Shown here: positions 1 through 10,300 of the stretch, in pieces
Position numbering within the stretch: the stretch's first letter is position 1
How the letters are laid out: every line of letters begins with the position of its first letter
Source: SXOA01 sp051004015
Lineage (GTDB): Bacteria > Planctomycetota > Planctomycetia > Pirellulales > Pirellulaceae
Direction of reading: 5' to 3'
NCBI GenBank assembly: GCA_051004015.1
Contig: JBPCKT010000020.1
Coordinates: 1-53,573, forward strand
Length of the DNA stretch: 53,573 nucleotides
The notes under the pieces: model-generated
Seen by the model: the letters and a program-made list of their open reading frames with translations, nothing else
The model's database searches: none
Told to the model about the DNA's origin: nothing
Program-made: the position numbers and the translations under genes

Positions 1-246
1 CGCTGTCAGGGATTTGGCTTTGCAAAACTGCCGCGTTTTGTCCGACAGCATTTGTCGATTGCATCGCTAGCACAGCAACGCTTAACGACGTTGCGGCAAT
101 GACTTGGGCTTAATTTGATGCCATTCCACTATGTCCCCATCAATATCGCCTGATATAATGCAATCGCCCCGCCGAGGTCGCCAGCCAGGCTCTCCCCCGC
201 TGTCGACCTTCCTTTCCTCCCGCCACAAAAAGTGAGCCTGCCGCCG

Positions 247-2604
247 ATGTTTCGCGCTCCATATCCTCGCGCCTGCCTGCTCCTCGCCGCCCTGGCGGTG
301 TTGGCTGCCGGTGCAGGCCAACTGGAGGCGGAAGAGACGGCCACACAGCGGGTGGCAAAGCGGGCCGAGCAGTGGACGAAGCAAATCCAGCCCCTGATGG
401 CCAAGTACTGCTACGACTGTCACGGAGGAGCGAAGACGGAGGGAGATTTGTCGCTGGTGGAGTTCAAAGCGCCGGAGCAAATTCTGAAGGAACGCAAACG
501 CTGGAATGTGTTGCTGCAGAAGGTGGAAACCGGCGCGATGCCGCTGGAAGAAGCCAAGCTCCATCCCACCAAGGAAGAACGGAAGGCGCTCGTCGACTGG
601 ATTGCCGCCACGCTCACCGACGTCGATTGCTCCGGCAGCCCGGACCCCGGCCGCGTCACGCTCCGCCGGCTCAATCGGCGGGAATATCGCAACACGGTCC
701 GCGACCTCGTCGGCATCGACTACGAGCCCAGTCGCGAGTTCCCCGGCGACGACACCGGCTACGGATTTGACAATATCGGCGACGTGCTGTCGCTTCCGCC
801 GGTGCTGATGGAAAGATATCTGGACGCGGCCGACGAGATCGCCGCCAAAGCCATCGACGCTCGCGGCGGTAAGACGCAGCTTGACAAACGAATCGTCGGC
901 TCGAATCTGAGCGGCGCTGGCGGCAAGCACGGCTTCCTTAGCTGGATTTTGACCAGCAACGGCGAAGCCGCCGGCAGCTTCGATGTTCCGGGCGACGGCG
1001 AATACGAGTTACGCGTCCTCGCTTCCGGCGACCAGGCCGGCGATGAGCCGGTGAAAATCGCCGTGCGAGCGGACGGCAAAGACATCGAGAAATTCGACCT
1101 CAGCGAGAGAACAGGAACGGAGAAGGAATTCAAGGCCCGCACGCGCCTGGCCAAGGGTTCGCGGAAAATCGGCGTGGCGTTCCTCAACGACTTCTACAAC
1201 CCGAATGACCCCAAGCCGGACAACCGGGACCGCAATCTTTACATCTCGATGCTGCACCTCCGCGGCCCGCTCGACGCCAAGGACTTGCAGCTCCCACCGA
1301 TGCACAAGCAGATTGTGTTTGCTGAACCCGGCGGCCGCACGACCCGCAAGGAAGCCTCGGAACAGGTCATCCGCCGGCTCGCCACCCGGGCTTTTCGCCG
1401 CCCCGCCACCGACGACGAAGTCGCCCGCCTCGTCAAGCTGGCGGAGCAGGCCCGCGGCGAAGGAGATAACTACGAGCAGTCGATTCAGGTCGTTTTGCAA
1501 GCGGTCCTGGTTTCGCCTCACTTTCTGTATCGCATGGAACTGGATCCCCCCGGACAGGAGGGTAAGCCGCGGGACCTGAATGACTTCGAGGTCGCCTCGC
1601 GGCTCTCCTACTTCCTCTGGAGCTCCATGCCCGACGATGAGCTGCTGAACCTGGCCACGGCCGGCAAGCTCCGGCAGGACGGCAACCTGGAAAAGCAAGC
1701 TCGCCGGATGTTGTCGGACGCGAAGGCCAAGGCCCTGGCGGAAAACTTCGCCGGCCAGTGGCTGGAGCTCCGCAGTCTCGACGTGCGAACACCCGACAAC
1801 CAGCTCTTTCCGCAGTTCGACGAGGAACTGAAGGCGGCCATGCGGACCGAGACCGAAATGTTCTTCGATAGCCTCGTGCGCGAAGACCGGAGCATCTTCG
1901 ATTTGCTCTCCGCCGACTTCACCTTCGCCAACGAGAGGCTGGCCAAGCTCTACGGACTCAAGGACGTCAGCGGCAATGAATTCCGCCGGGTCTCCCTCGC
2001 CGGAACCGAGCGCGGTGGCATCCTGACTCAGGCCAGCATCCTCACCGTCACCAGCAATCCCAACCGGACTTCGCCGGTGAAGCGGGGCAAATGGATTTTG
2101 GAAAACATCCTGGGGACACCTCCACCCCCCCCGCCGCCGGATGTCCCCGATCTCCCCGAAGTCAAAGCGGGCGAAGCGAAGGGAACGCTCCGCCAGCGGC
2201 TGGAGCAGCACCGGGTTAACCCCGGCTGTGCGGCCTGCCATAAAAGCATGGACCCGCTCGGTTTCGCCATGGAGAACTTTGACGCCATTGGGGCCTGGCG
2301 CGACAAGGAGGGAGATTCCCCCATCGACTCCGCCGGACAGCTTCCCAGCGGCGAGAAATTCAGCGGACCCAAAGAGCTGCGGGAACTCTTGCTTTCGTCA
2401 AGAAAACTGCAATTCTCCCGCTGCCTGGCCGAAAAACTGCTCACCTATGCCCTCGGCCGCGGGGTAGAATATTCCGACCAGTGTGCCATCCAGAAAATAA
2501 CTGCTGCCCTGGAGAAGGATCAGTCCCGTTTCTCGCGGCTGGTGGTCGAAATTGTCAGTAGCGATCCGTTTTTGAAGACAGGAGTGGTTTCAAAACCACA
2601 GTAA
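247..2604 (+). CDS. PSCyt/PSD cytochrome-type protein, DUF1592 family
   Basis: Secreted planctomycete protein of about 785 residues with the domain order cytochrome-type N-terminus, DUF1587, DUF1595, DUF1592, DUF1588, DUF1585. A hydrophobic signal segment covers residues 1-30. A haem-binding CxxCH (CYDCH) lies near residues 55-59 and a second (CAACH, followed by KSMDPLG) near 661-665, as is usual in the DUF1588 part. The DUF1587 signature RRLNRREYRNTVRDL is clear. The family is thought to act outside the cytoplasmic membrane with a DUF1552 or DUF1501 partner, but its reaction is unknown. The DUF1552 partner follows after 13 bases, so the two are surely co-transcribed. ATG at 247 is chosen over GTG at 232 because both give the same signal peptide and neither has a clear ribosome site. 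A proline run (about eight) sits near residue 627. Family assignment is confident. Confidence 0.93.
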   Translation: MFRAPYPRACLLLAALAVLAAGAGQLEAEETATQRVAKRAEQWTKQIQPLMAKYCYDCHGGAKTEGDLSLVEFKAPEQILKERKRWNVLLQKVETGAMPLEEAKLHPTKEERKALVDWIAATLTDVDCSGSPDPGRVTLRRLNRREYRNTVRDLVGIDYEPSREFPGDDTGYGFDNIGDVLSLPPVLMERYLDAADEIAAKAIDARGGKTQLDKRIVGSNLSGAGGKHGFLSWILTSNGEAAGSFDVPGDGEYELRVLASGDQAGDEPVKIAVRADGKDIEKFDLSERTGTEKEFKARTRLAKGSRKIGVAFLNDFYNPNDPKPDNRDRNLYISMLHLRGPLDAKDLQLPPMHKQIVFAEPGGRTTRKEASEQVIRRLATRAFRRPATDDEVARLVKLAEQARGEGDNYEQSIQVVLQAVLVSPHFLYRMELDPPGQEGKPRDLNDFEVASRLSYFLWSSMPDDELLNLATAGKLRQDGNLEKQARRMLSDAKAKALAENFAGQWLELRSLDVRTPDNQLFPQFDEELKAAMRTETEMFFDSLVREDRSIFDLLSADFTFANERLAKLYGLKDVSGNEFRRVSLAGTERGGILTQASILTVTSNPNRTSPVKRGKWILENILGTPPPPPPPDVPDLPEVKAGEAKGTLRQRLEQHRVNPGCAACHKSMDPLGFAMENFDAIGAWRDKEGDSPIDSAGQLPSGEKFSGPKELRELLLSSRKLQFSRCLAEKLLTYALGRGVEYSDQCAIQKITAALEKDQSRFSRLVVEIVSSDPFLKTGVVSKPQ

Positions 2605-2617
2605 AGAGGAATACGCC

Positions 2618-3973
2618 ATGAGCCTCCGCATTTCGCGTCGCACGATCCTCCGCGGATTGGGGACCGCCATCGCCCTGCCGTACCTGGAAGCGATGTCCCC
2701 GCTCGCCAGCCCCATCGCCCGCGCGGACGACGCCCCCGCCCAGCCACCGACACGTATGGCGTTCCTTTACGTCGCCAACGGCATGCACATGCCGGACTGG
2801 ACGCCGGAAAAAGAAGGAGCCGACTTCGAGCTGCGGCCGACGATGGAGGCGCTTGCTCCTTATAAAGACGACTTGCTCGTGATGAGCGGCCTGGGGCTCG
2901 ACGGGGCGTATGCTCATGGCGACGGCGGCGGCGACCATGCTCGCAGCGTGGCGGCTTATTTGACGGGGGCTCATCCGAAGAAGACCGACGGCGCGAACAT
3001 CAAGAACGGCGTCTCGGTCGATCAGGTCGCGGTCGAGAAAATTGGCAAGAAGACCCGCTTCGCCTCCCTGGAACTCGGCTGCGAAGCGAGCGCCACCGCG
3101 GGAAACTGCGACAGCGGGTATTCATGTGCGTACACATCGAACATTTCCTGGCGAACCCCCGAGACGCCGGTCGCCAAGGAAGTGAATCCCCGCGCCGTCT
3201 TCGACCGGCTGTTCGGCAGTGGCGACGACGAAGCGGGAAAGAGCGCTTACAAGCGGAAAATCCGCCGCCAGAGCGTGCTCGATTTTGCCTTGCAAGACGC
3301 GAAGAGCCTAGAGCAACGGTTGGGGACGACCGACAAGCGGAAGCTCGACGAGTACCTCTACAGCATCCGTGAGATTGAGCGACGTCTCGTCGGCAGCGAC
3401 AAGTTGGGGGGCTCTGACAAGGACCTTTCAAACTTCCCCCGCCCCAGCGGCGTGCCGGCGGACTTTGTCGAGCACCTGCGGCTGATGTTTGACCTGATGA
3501 CGCTGTCGTTGCAGACCGACTCCACCCGCATCATCACCTTCATGTACACGAACGACAGCAGCAACCGGAGCTATCCGGCGCTCGGCGTGAAGGAAGGGCA
3601 CCACGACATCTCCCACCACGGCCGCAACAAAGAGAAACAGGAGAAGATCGCCAAAATCAACAAGCACCACGCCCTGCAGTTCGCCTATTTCCTCGGCAAA
3701 CTCAAAGCGGCCAAGGAAGGTGACCGCTCGCTCCTCGACAACTGCATGGTCATGTACGGTAGCGGCATCGCCGATGGTGACGCCCACGCCCATCACGACC
3801 TCCCCATCGTCCTCGCCGGCCGCGGCGGCGGAACGATCAAGCCCGGCCGGCATGTCCGCTACGAGAACAAGACACCGCTCACCAACCTCTACCTCTCGCT
3901 GCTTGACCGCATGGGTGCGAGCACCGACAAGCTGGGGGACAGCACCGGCCGGCTGGAGAAGCTCGAAGGATAG
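2618..3973 (+). CDS. DUF1552 domain-containing protein, Tat-exported
   Basis: Protein of 451 residues of the DUF1552 family, a planctomycete family with an alkaline-phosphatase/sulfatase-like fold by general belief and no established reaction. The N-terminus carries a twin-arginine signal (SRRTILRG at residues 6-13, then a weakly hydrophobic stretch), indicating folded export. Body motifs typical of the family are visible: YVANGMHMPDW, VMSGL, ARSVAAYLTGAHP, SVDQVAVEKIG and VMYGSGIADGDAHAHHDLPI. The start is supported by AGAGGA seven bases upstream. It lies 13 bases after the DUF1592 gene, the standard pairing in this phylum, so the two probably act together in the periplasm. The length is normal for the family. 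Confidence 0.94.
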   Translation: MSLRISRRTILRGLGTAIALPYLEAMSPLASPIARADDAPAQPPTRMAFLYVANGMHMPDWTPEKEGADFELRPTMEALAPYKDDLLVMSGLGLDGAYAHGDGGGDHARSVAAYLTGAHPKKTDGANIKNGVSVDQVAVEKIGKKTRFASLELGCEASATAGNCDSGYSCAYTSNISWRTPETPVAKEVNPRAVFDRLFGSGDDEAGKSAYKRKIRRQSVLDFALQDAKSLEQRLGTTDKRKLDEYLYSIREIERRLVGSDKLGGSDKDLSNFPRPSGVPADFVEHLRLMFDLMTLSLQTDSTRIITFMYTNDSSNRSYPALGVKEGHHDISHHGRNKEKQEKIAKINKHHALQFAYFLGKLKAAKEGDRSLLDNCMVMYGSGIADGDAHAHHDLPIVLAGRGGGTIKPGRHVRYENKTPLTNLYLSLLDRMGASTDKLGDSTGRLEKLEG

Positions 3974-4076
3974 CTGCGGCTCTGCCTCGCCCTACTATCC
4001 ACCAATACCAAAACCCTTACACTACAAACTGGAGCGTTATTGGTTGGGTTCGTTCTCTGGTCATAGCGAGCAGTGC

Positions 4077-4298
4077 ATGTCGAAGAAAGAGGATGCTTTT
4101 GAAGTGGAAGGGACCGTCACCCAGGCCCTGGCGAACACGCGGTTTCGCGTCACGCTGGAAACGGGGTCGGAAGTCATGGCCCATGTCGCGGGCAAGATGC
4201 GGAAGAATTTTATCCGCATCGTTCCCGGCGATAAGGTCAAGGTCGAGCTCTCTCCCTACGATCTGACCAAGGGCCGGATCATCTTCCGCGAGCGATAG
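4077..4298 (+). CDS. infA: Translation initiation factor IF-1
   Basis: A 73-residue protein with the full IF-1 OB fold: an EDAFEVEGTV start, ALANTRFRVTLE, VMAHVAGKMRKNFIRI, PGDKVKVELSPYDLTKGRI and a terminal RER. IF-1 binds the ribosomal A site during initiation and assists IF-2 and IF-3. The long open frame upstream is not part of the gene, because homology starts exactly at ATG 4077. It stands alone 103 bases after the DUF1552 gene rather than in a ribosomal protein operon. The length is canonical and confidence is very high. Confidence 0.97.
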   Translation: MSKKEDAFEVEGTVTQALANTRFRVTLETGSEVMAHVAGKMRKNFIRIVPGDKVKVELSPYDLTKGRIIFRER

Positions 4299-4583
4299 AC
4301 CAAGTGGGATGAACGCCGCCTAACTCCTTACCTTGCCGCAACTTGCGCTGACAGTGTTGTAGAGCTCAGCCGTGCTGCTGCTTCCACATTGCACTCCGCA
4401 CTTTACATGCTGCACTTCCCCCGCCCTCTTTCCTTTTCCCCGCGAACCGCTTAAAACCGGCTGCTCCCAGGCAGGGTATTGTTCTCACGAGCGGGATGCT
4501 CTTGGCGCTCATTTTGTCAAAATTCGTCCCACGCGGGATTTTCCATTTTCAGCCCGGCGCCTGGCGCCACAGGAGATTCAATC

Positions 4584-6245
4584 GTGAAACTGTTACCCAA
4601 GTCCATGTTTGCCATGGCCGCGGCAGCCGCTCTGCTCTTGGCGCCAGTTAGCCAACTGTTGGCCCAGAACGCCAAGCCGGTGATTGTGGTTTCGATTTCG
4701 AGCGTGGAAGACACGCTGGCGGACATCGCCTACATCACCAAGGCCGCCGGAGCTGAAGACCAGGGCCGCATGGTCATGCTGGCCGGCCAGGTCTACACGA
4801 ACGGGATGGACAAGAAGAAGCCGATCGGGCTGTATGTCTCTCCCAAGGCGGGCGGCAGTGATTTCGTCCCGGTCGTCTTTGTGCCGGTCACGGACCTCAA
4901 GACTATCCTGGGCACGTTCAAGGAACAGATCGGCGAGCCCAAGGACGCCGGCGACGGCATCAAGGAAGTGTCCGCGCAGGGTCAGTCGGTCTATATCAAG
5001 GAACAAACCGGCTGGGCCTTCATTTCCAACGCCAAGGAAAACCTCGCCGACCTGCCGGCGGACCCGGCGGCGCTGCTGGGCAAACTGCCCAAGGAGTACA
5101 CGCTCGCCGTCAAGGTCAACGTGGCTAACATTCCGGCCGAGCTGAAGAAGGTCGCCGTCGACACCATCAAGGAAGGCTTCGAGCGGCAGTTGCAGGCCAA
5201 TGCCGGCGGCGGTGCCGATGCCGAGCTTATCGAGAAGATGCAGCGCAATCAGCTCGAAGCGCTGGTCAAGATGGTGGACGAGCTCGATGAAATCATGCTG
5301 GGCTTCGCCGTCGACGGCGCGGGCAAGCGGACCTACCTGGACGTCAACGTCACCGCCAAGGAAGGGACCAGCCTTGCCAAACAGTATTCGTTGCTGGCGG
5401 ACGCCAAATCGAACTTCGCCGGCTTCCTGCTCCCCAATGCCGCGGCCACGCTCAATCTCACACAGTCGATGCTCCCGGAAGACGTCGCTCAGGTCGTCGG
5501 CATGCTCAAGGGCGTTCGCGCCAACGCGATGAAGGAAATCGACAACGACCCGAACCTGGATGCCGCCAAACGCGGCGCGGCCAAGGAAGTCCTGGGCTCG
5601 CTGCTGGATGCCTTCACGAAGACCGTCGAAGGGGGCAAGATCGACGGCGGAGCGGTCCTGGTGCTCGATGACAAAACGATCGACTTCGCCGCCGGCGGAC
5701 TCGTCGCCGACGGCAAGGAGATTGAAGCCTCGTTCAAGCGGCTGATTGAGCTCGCCAAGAATGAGCCCGATTTCCCGACCGTGAAGCTCAATTCCGGCTC
5801 GCACGCCGGCATCACCTTCCACAGCATCACCGCCCCCATTCCCGAGAGCGAGAAGGACGCCCGCGACATCCTGGGGGAGAAAGTGAACATCATCCTGGGG
5901 GTGGGCCCCAAGGCCGTGTACATCGCCTTCGGCAAGAACGCCGAGTCGCTCCTCAAGCAGGTCATCGACAAGTCGGCTCAGGACGGCTCCAAGGCCGTGC
6001 CGCCGCTGCAGCTCAATGTGGCCCTGCTGCCGATCCTCAAATTCGCCGCCAGCGTGGACCCCACTAACGAGATCATCCCCGAGCTGATCAAGGTGCTGGG
6101 GCCCACCGGCAAGGACAAGATCAATCTCATCTCCCAGCCGATCAAGAACGGCAACAACGTCCGCATCCAGGTGGAAGAAGGCGTCCTGCAAGTCATCGGC
6201 GCCGCGGCGCAGAAGGCCCAGGGACTCGTGCCCGGAGCGCTGTAA
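4584..6245 (+). CDS. Secreted protein of unknown function (553 aa)
   Basis: Not recognised as a named family. GTG at 4584 is preferred because AGGAGA lies seven bases upstream and because it creates a good Sec signal peptide (KLLPKSMF, an alanine/leucine-rich core, cleavage near ALAQN/LLAQN around residue 28). The mature protein is Lys/Ala/Asp/Glu-rich, without cysteines or obvious membrane segments, and has recurring pieces such as YTLAVKVNV, GFAVDGAGKRTYLDVNV and FLLPNAAATLNL. These suggest a two-fold beta-rich repeat of the kind found in large planctomycete envelope proteins. A strong intrinsic terminator follows 40 bases after the stop, so the gene is probably monocistronic. An open frame extends further upstream to 4479, but it lacks a signal peptide. 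Confidence 0.85.
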   Translation: MKLLPKSMFAMAAAAALLLAPVSQLLAQNAKPVIVVSISSVEDTLADIAYITKAAGAEDQGRMVMLAGQVYTNGMDKKKPIGLYVSPKAGGSDFVPVVFVPVTDLKTILGTFKEQIGEPKDAGDGIKEVSAQGQSVYIKEQTGWAFISNAKENLADLPADPAALLGKLPKEYTLAVKVNVANIPAELKKVAVDTIKEGFERQLQANAGGGADAELIEKMQRNQLEALVKMVDELDEIMLGFAVDGAGKRTYLDVNVTAKEGTSLAKQYSLLADAKSNFAGFLLPNAAATLNLTQSMLPEDVAQVVGMLKGVRANAMKEIDNDPNLDAAKRGAAKEVLGSLLDAFTKTVEGGKIDGGAVLVLDDKTIDFAAGGLVADGKEIEASFKRLIELAKNEPDFPTVKLNSGSHAGITFHSITAPIPESEKDARDILGEKVNIILGVGPKAVYIAFGKNAESLLKQVIDKSAQDGSKAVPPLQLNVALLPILKFAASVDPTNEIIPELIKVLGPTGKDKINLISQPIKNGNNVRIQVEEGVLQVIGAAAQKAQGLVPGAL

Positions 6246-6285
6246 GGCAATCGGTAGGACAAGAAGTCTTTAGACAATAAACCTG

Positions 6286-6318
6286 GCGGCGACCGGCACA
6301 ACCGGTCGCCGCTTTTTT
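6286..6318 (+). terminator. Rho-independent terminator
   Basis: A perfect 11-bp GC-rich stem (6286-6296 with 6302-6312), a five-base loop and six T residues (6313-6318). It ends transcription of the secreted-protein gene at 4584-6245. Confidence 0.92.
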
Positions 6319-6360
6319 GCGCTGGGAGCCGGCGACCAGAAATGACAGGAAGGAAAGGGA

Positions 6361-6439
6361 CACGGAAAACACAGAAAACACGGTTTGGAATCTGGTGATT
6401 TGCTCGTCCCCTTCCGCCGTGTCCGCCGTGTTTTCCGTG
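6361..6439. repeat. Inverted repeat of the CACGGAAAACAC type
   Basis: CACGGAAAACAC (6361-6372) returns exactly inverted at 6428-6439. The arms are flanked by partial copies (AAAACACGG, CCGCCGTGTCCGCCGTG). This is the style of non-coding element scattered between genes in planctomycete genomes. It lies between the terminator at 6286 and the 3' end of the leftward response regulator gene. No protein is encoded here. Confidence 0.6.
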
Positions 6440-6516
6440 CCCCCTTTCTTTCTCTCTTCCTCCCTCTTCGCGACTTTGCACCTTCGCGCCTTTGCGTTAA
6501 GCAGAGACATCGCCGC

Positions 6517-7248
6517 TTATGCCCCTTCTCCCTTGCTCACAAACCGATAGCCCATGTCCCGGATCGTCAGGAAGTGCCGCGGGTTGGCGGAATCGGCTTC
6601 GAAGACTTTGCGGAGGCGGAGAATGAACTGGTCGGGGGCGCGAGTCTGCAGATGGCCGGGCATCTGCCAGACGTTCTCCAAAATCTCTTGCCGCGGGATT
6701 AGCCGACCTTCGTTGACAACAAAATACTCGAGCAGCTCCCATTCCCGTTTGGTGAGCTGCACCGGTTTGCCGGCGACGGTCAGCTCGTACTGGGCGAAGT
6801 TGATTTTGGCCTCTGCGAACTCAAAGGTCGAAACCTGGCTCGGCATCTCCCGCGGCACCTGATGCCGGCGATGGTAATGCGTCATCAGGTTCTTCACGCG
6901 GCTCAACAGCTCGTCCAGGTCGAACGGCTTGGAGAGGTATTGGTTGGCCCCCAGGTCAAAACCCCGCGCCCGGTCTTCCGGCAGCGTACGGGCGCTGAGC
7001 ATCAGGATCGGCACGTCGCAGCCCGACGTTCGCAGCGACTCGCAAACCGTGTAGCCGCTCATCCCCGGCAGCATCAAATCGAGGATCACGAGGTCCACGT
7101 CGGAATCGCCTTCCTCGAACTGCTTGAGGGCGGCTGGCCCATCCCCCACCGTCGTCACACGGTAGCCCTCGGCCTCCAGGTTAAACTTGATGCCGACCGC
7201 CAGATGGCGTTCGTCTTCAACAACCAGGATGTGTTTGGCGGAGGACAC
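6517..7248 (-). CDS. OmpR/PhoB-type DNA-binding response regulator (orphan)
   Basis: Two-domain response regulator of 243 residues. The receiver domain has the acidic pair E11-D12 (VVEDE), phospho-acceptor D57 (VILDLMLPG), S85 and K107 (LSKPF). A winged-helix DNA-binding domain follows, with KREWELLEYFVVNEGRLIPRQEIL and the C-terminal hairpin RDMGYRFVSKGEGA. GTG at 7248 is chosen because the receiver fold begins five residues later. The open frame reaches TTG 7341, which would leave only 18 bases to the divergent gene at 7360. No histidine kinase is present, so the signal is unknown. PhoB is the nearest familiar relative, but the pst operon is 30 kb away and no link is shown. Confidence 0.9.
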   Translation of the reverse strand: MSSAKHILVVEDERHLAVGIKFNLEAEGYRVTTVGDGPAALKQFEEGDSDVDLVILDLMLPGMSGYTVCESLRTSGCDVPILMLSARTLPEDRARGFDLGANQYLSKPFDLDELLSRVKNLMTHYHRRHQVPREMPSQVSTFEFAEAKINFAQYELTVAGKPVQLTKREWELLEYFVVNEGRLIPRQEILENVWQMPGHLQTRAPDQFILRLRKVFEADSANPRHFLTIRDMGYRFVSKGEGA

Positions 7249-7359
7249 CGGGTGAGTAACCAGAGAGAAAGGAGTAGGCGGTAGGCAGGGATACTCAATA
7301 GCTTGTAATCTGGGTGGGGAATCGTCAAGAACGGCCGGCAACCCATTGAGGATCTTGTC

Positions 7360-10300
7360 ATGCGCTTGCCCATTGCATATTTGCTTAGCTCACTTTCACT
7401 CGTTGCACTCTTCGCAGCCGCGAACGCCGCGGAACAGCCGCCGAGTGTGGACGCCGTCCTGAAACGCCTCTCCGCCGGCCAGCCGACCCGCATTGTCTGC
7501 TTTGGGGACAGCATCACCGGAGCCTACTACCACACCGGCGGTGAGCGAGCCTGGTGCGACATGCTCCGGCTGGCCGTGCAACGAGTCTATCCGCAAGCCC
7601 GCTTGGAGATGGTGAACGCCGGCGTCAGCGGCAACACGACTGCTGCCGGACTCGCGCGGATGGAGAAGGACGTCATCGCCCGGCAGCCGCACCTGGTGGT
7701 GGTGATGTTCGGCATGAACGACGTCGCCCGGCTGCCGCTGGACGACTATGTCGCCAACCTCACCACCATCATCCGCCGCTCCCACGCTGCCGGAGCCGCC
7801 GTCATTCTCTGCACCCCGAATACCGTCTATGAGAATCCCGGCCGCCCCGTGGCGAAGCTGGCTGAGCTTTCCGAGCGGGTGAGGAAGCTGGCCAAGGAAG
7901 CGAATCTGCTCGTGGCTGACTGCTTCGCCGAAACCACCGCTCTGAAGGAACGCGATCTCCTCACCTGGATGCTCGGCATGAGCGACGAGATCCATCCCAA
8001 CATGAACGGCCACCGCGCGATGGCGGAAGTGGTGGCCCACGCACTCACCGGACAGCGCGTCACGCTCGACCATGTTCCGCCACCCGCCAATGCGTTGCAC
8101 CACACGCTGGCCAAGTTAGAAGCCGGACAGTCCATTCACGTCATTGCCATGCCGCCGTACGACCAGTTGATGGCTGCCGCTCTCCGCGAGCATTTTCCTA
8201 AAGCGGAAATCCAGGTCACTCTCTGGCCCACGGAAGGCAAGACTCTGGCCGAGCTTCGCGCCTGGGCCCAGAAAATCCGCGATCTCAAGCCCGACCTCGT
8301 CGTGCCGGCCATTCCAGCCGCCGCCACGGCGGAGAATGATGCGAAGTTCATCGACCACTATGAGTGGGCGCTCAACTTCAGCTTTCCTTTCGCCGGCCGC
8401 GCCTGGGACGTTATCCCCGTGCTGCCGGAGTTGCCTGAAAAGGCAACCGCTGCTCAGAAGCGCAACGCGGCTATGGCGCGCGAGATCGTGGTCGGCAAGG
8501 ATGTGCGATTTATCGACTTGCAGAGGAAAGAAACGCTCTCTTCGTGGATTGCCGAGCAGCGGCAGACACTCGCCAATGCCTGGCCCGAATTGCCGCCTGC
8601 CAATGGGGCCGCCCTCATTCCCGCCCGGGAATGGCCGCAGCGCCCAGGTCCACGGCATGTGAAGGTGCTCGTCCACTATCCCGGCGGCAAGCTGGACAAC
8701 GTCAAGCCCGAGACCGGCATCATGCTCAGCCTCCATAACTGGAGTGGCGCAGATTGCGTGGGGACGGCGGACCCGCAAACGCTGGCGGACAAGTTCAATG
8801 TCGTGGCCCTCTGCGTGAACTACCTGCAAAGCGGCAAGCAGGATTCGATTGACGGCCCCGAGCCCTACGATTGCGGCTACCTGCAAGCGCTCGATGCTCT
8901 CCGCGCTGTCTGGTTCGTCCGCAACGGTTTAACGACGAAGAAAATGCCCTTCGCCTCCGGCCGGATTTATGCCACGGGCGGCTCGGGCGGCGGCAATGTG
9001 AGCCTGATGGCGAACAAACTCGCGCCGCGGACGTTTGCCTGTATCGTGGATCTATGCGGGATGAAGAAGCTCAGTGCCGACATCGCCTTTCATCTTCCCG
9101 GCAGCAGCGATCTCGATGCCCGCTGGAGCCGCGATCCAAAGAGCGCAAACTATCTCAGTCCCGATGCGCAGGACATCCGCTTCGCCGCTCACCCGCAGCA
9201 TCTGGCCCTGATGAAACAGCTCGGCAACTCCTGCCGGACGATTGTGGTGCATGGCATGGATGATACGACTTGCCCTTTTGCTGACGCCGAGGAGCTGGTC
9301 GCCAACTTCCAAGCCGCTAGTCTCGCTGTCGAGCCCCACTTCATCGACAAGAAGGATCTGGATGGCGAGGTCTTCACCAGCAGCGGACACGCGCTCGGCA
9401 ACCGGACCAAGATTGTCTTGCAGGTCGCGGGAAAGTACCTCTCCCCCGGAGGTCCTGAACTCCTTGTTCGGCCAGGCAACAGCGACTTCGACCTCCGCGA
9501 CGAGCTGGTCCGCTTCAAGACGCCAGGCGGGGAGTTCGTTATCTCCTATGCCGCCGGTTTTCCCGTGGGGCGTTTCGAGGCCAGTGAAGAAACTCCCGTC
9601 TACGACGAGCATCAAGACTTGACGTACTTCCTGGACCGTTTTCGCCAGCGCCGCAAGATTGCCTCAACAGAGGATTGGCAAGTCCGCCGGGAGCACATTC
9701 TCGCCTCCCTGCAGCGCGTGATGGGCCAACGCCCAGGCGAGTCTTTCCGCATGCCTCTGGATGTGAAGGTGATCGAGGAAAAGACCGAGGGACAGCTCAT
9801 CCGCAGGAAACTGAGCTTTCAAAGCGACCCGTTCGACCCCGTCACCGCCTGGCTGCTCATTCCCGTGGACGAGAAAGGGAAGAAGCGCCCCGCCATGCTG
9901 TGCCTGCACCAGACTTTCGCGCAAGGCAAGGATGAGCCGGTGGGAGTCGCGGGTGCCGCAAACTTGCATTACGCCCAGGAGTTGGCGGAACGCGGGTACG
10001 TCACGCTCTCGCCGGACTATCCCTCCTTCGGCGAACACCCCTACAACTTCGCCCAGCCGGAGTTTTCCAGCGGCACCATGAAAGCGGTTTGGGACAACCT
10101 GCGGGCTGTTGATCTGTTATCGTCGATGCCCGAAGTCGATGGCGAGCGGATCGGCGTTATCGGCCATTCGCTCGGGGCGCACAATGCTCTGTTCACAGCA
10201 CCGTTCGACTCCCGGCTCAAAGTCGTCGTCTCCAGTTGCGGCTTCACCAGCTTCCTCAAGGACGACATGCCCAGTTGGACGGGGCCTCGCTACATGCCGC

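Noticed and set aside
1009..2241. Long open frame on the minus strand (410 codons)
   Set aside because: It lies opposite the DUF1592 gene, has no recognisable domain and arises from high GC content.
4593..6191. 532-codon minus-strand open frame
   Set aside because: Antisense to the secreted-protein gene at 4584, which has a ribosome site, a signal peptide and a terminator.
6517..7248. Naming the response regulator PhoB
   Set aside because: No phoR or pst gene is adjacent; the receiver and winged-helix domains are common to many regulators.
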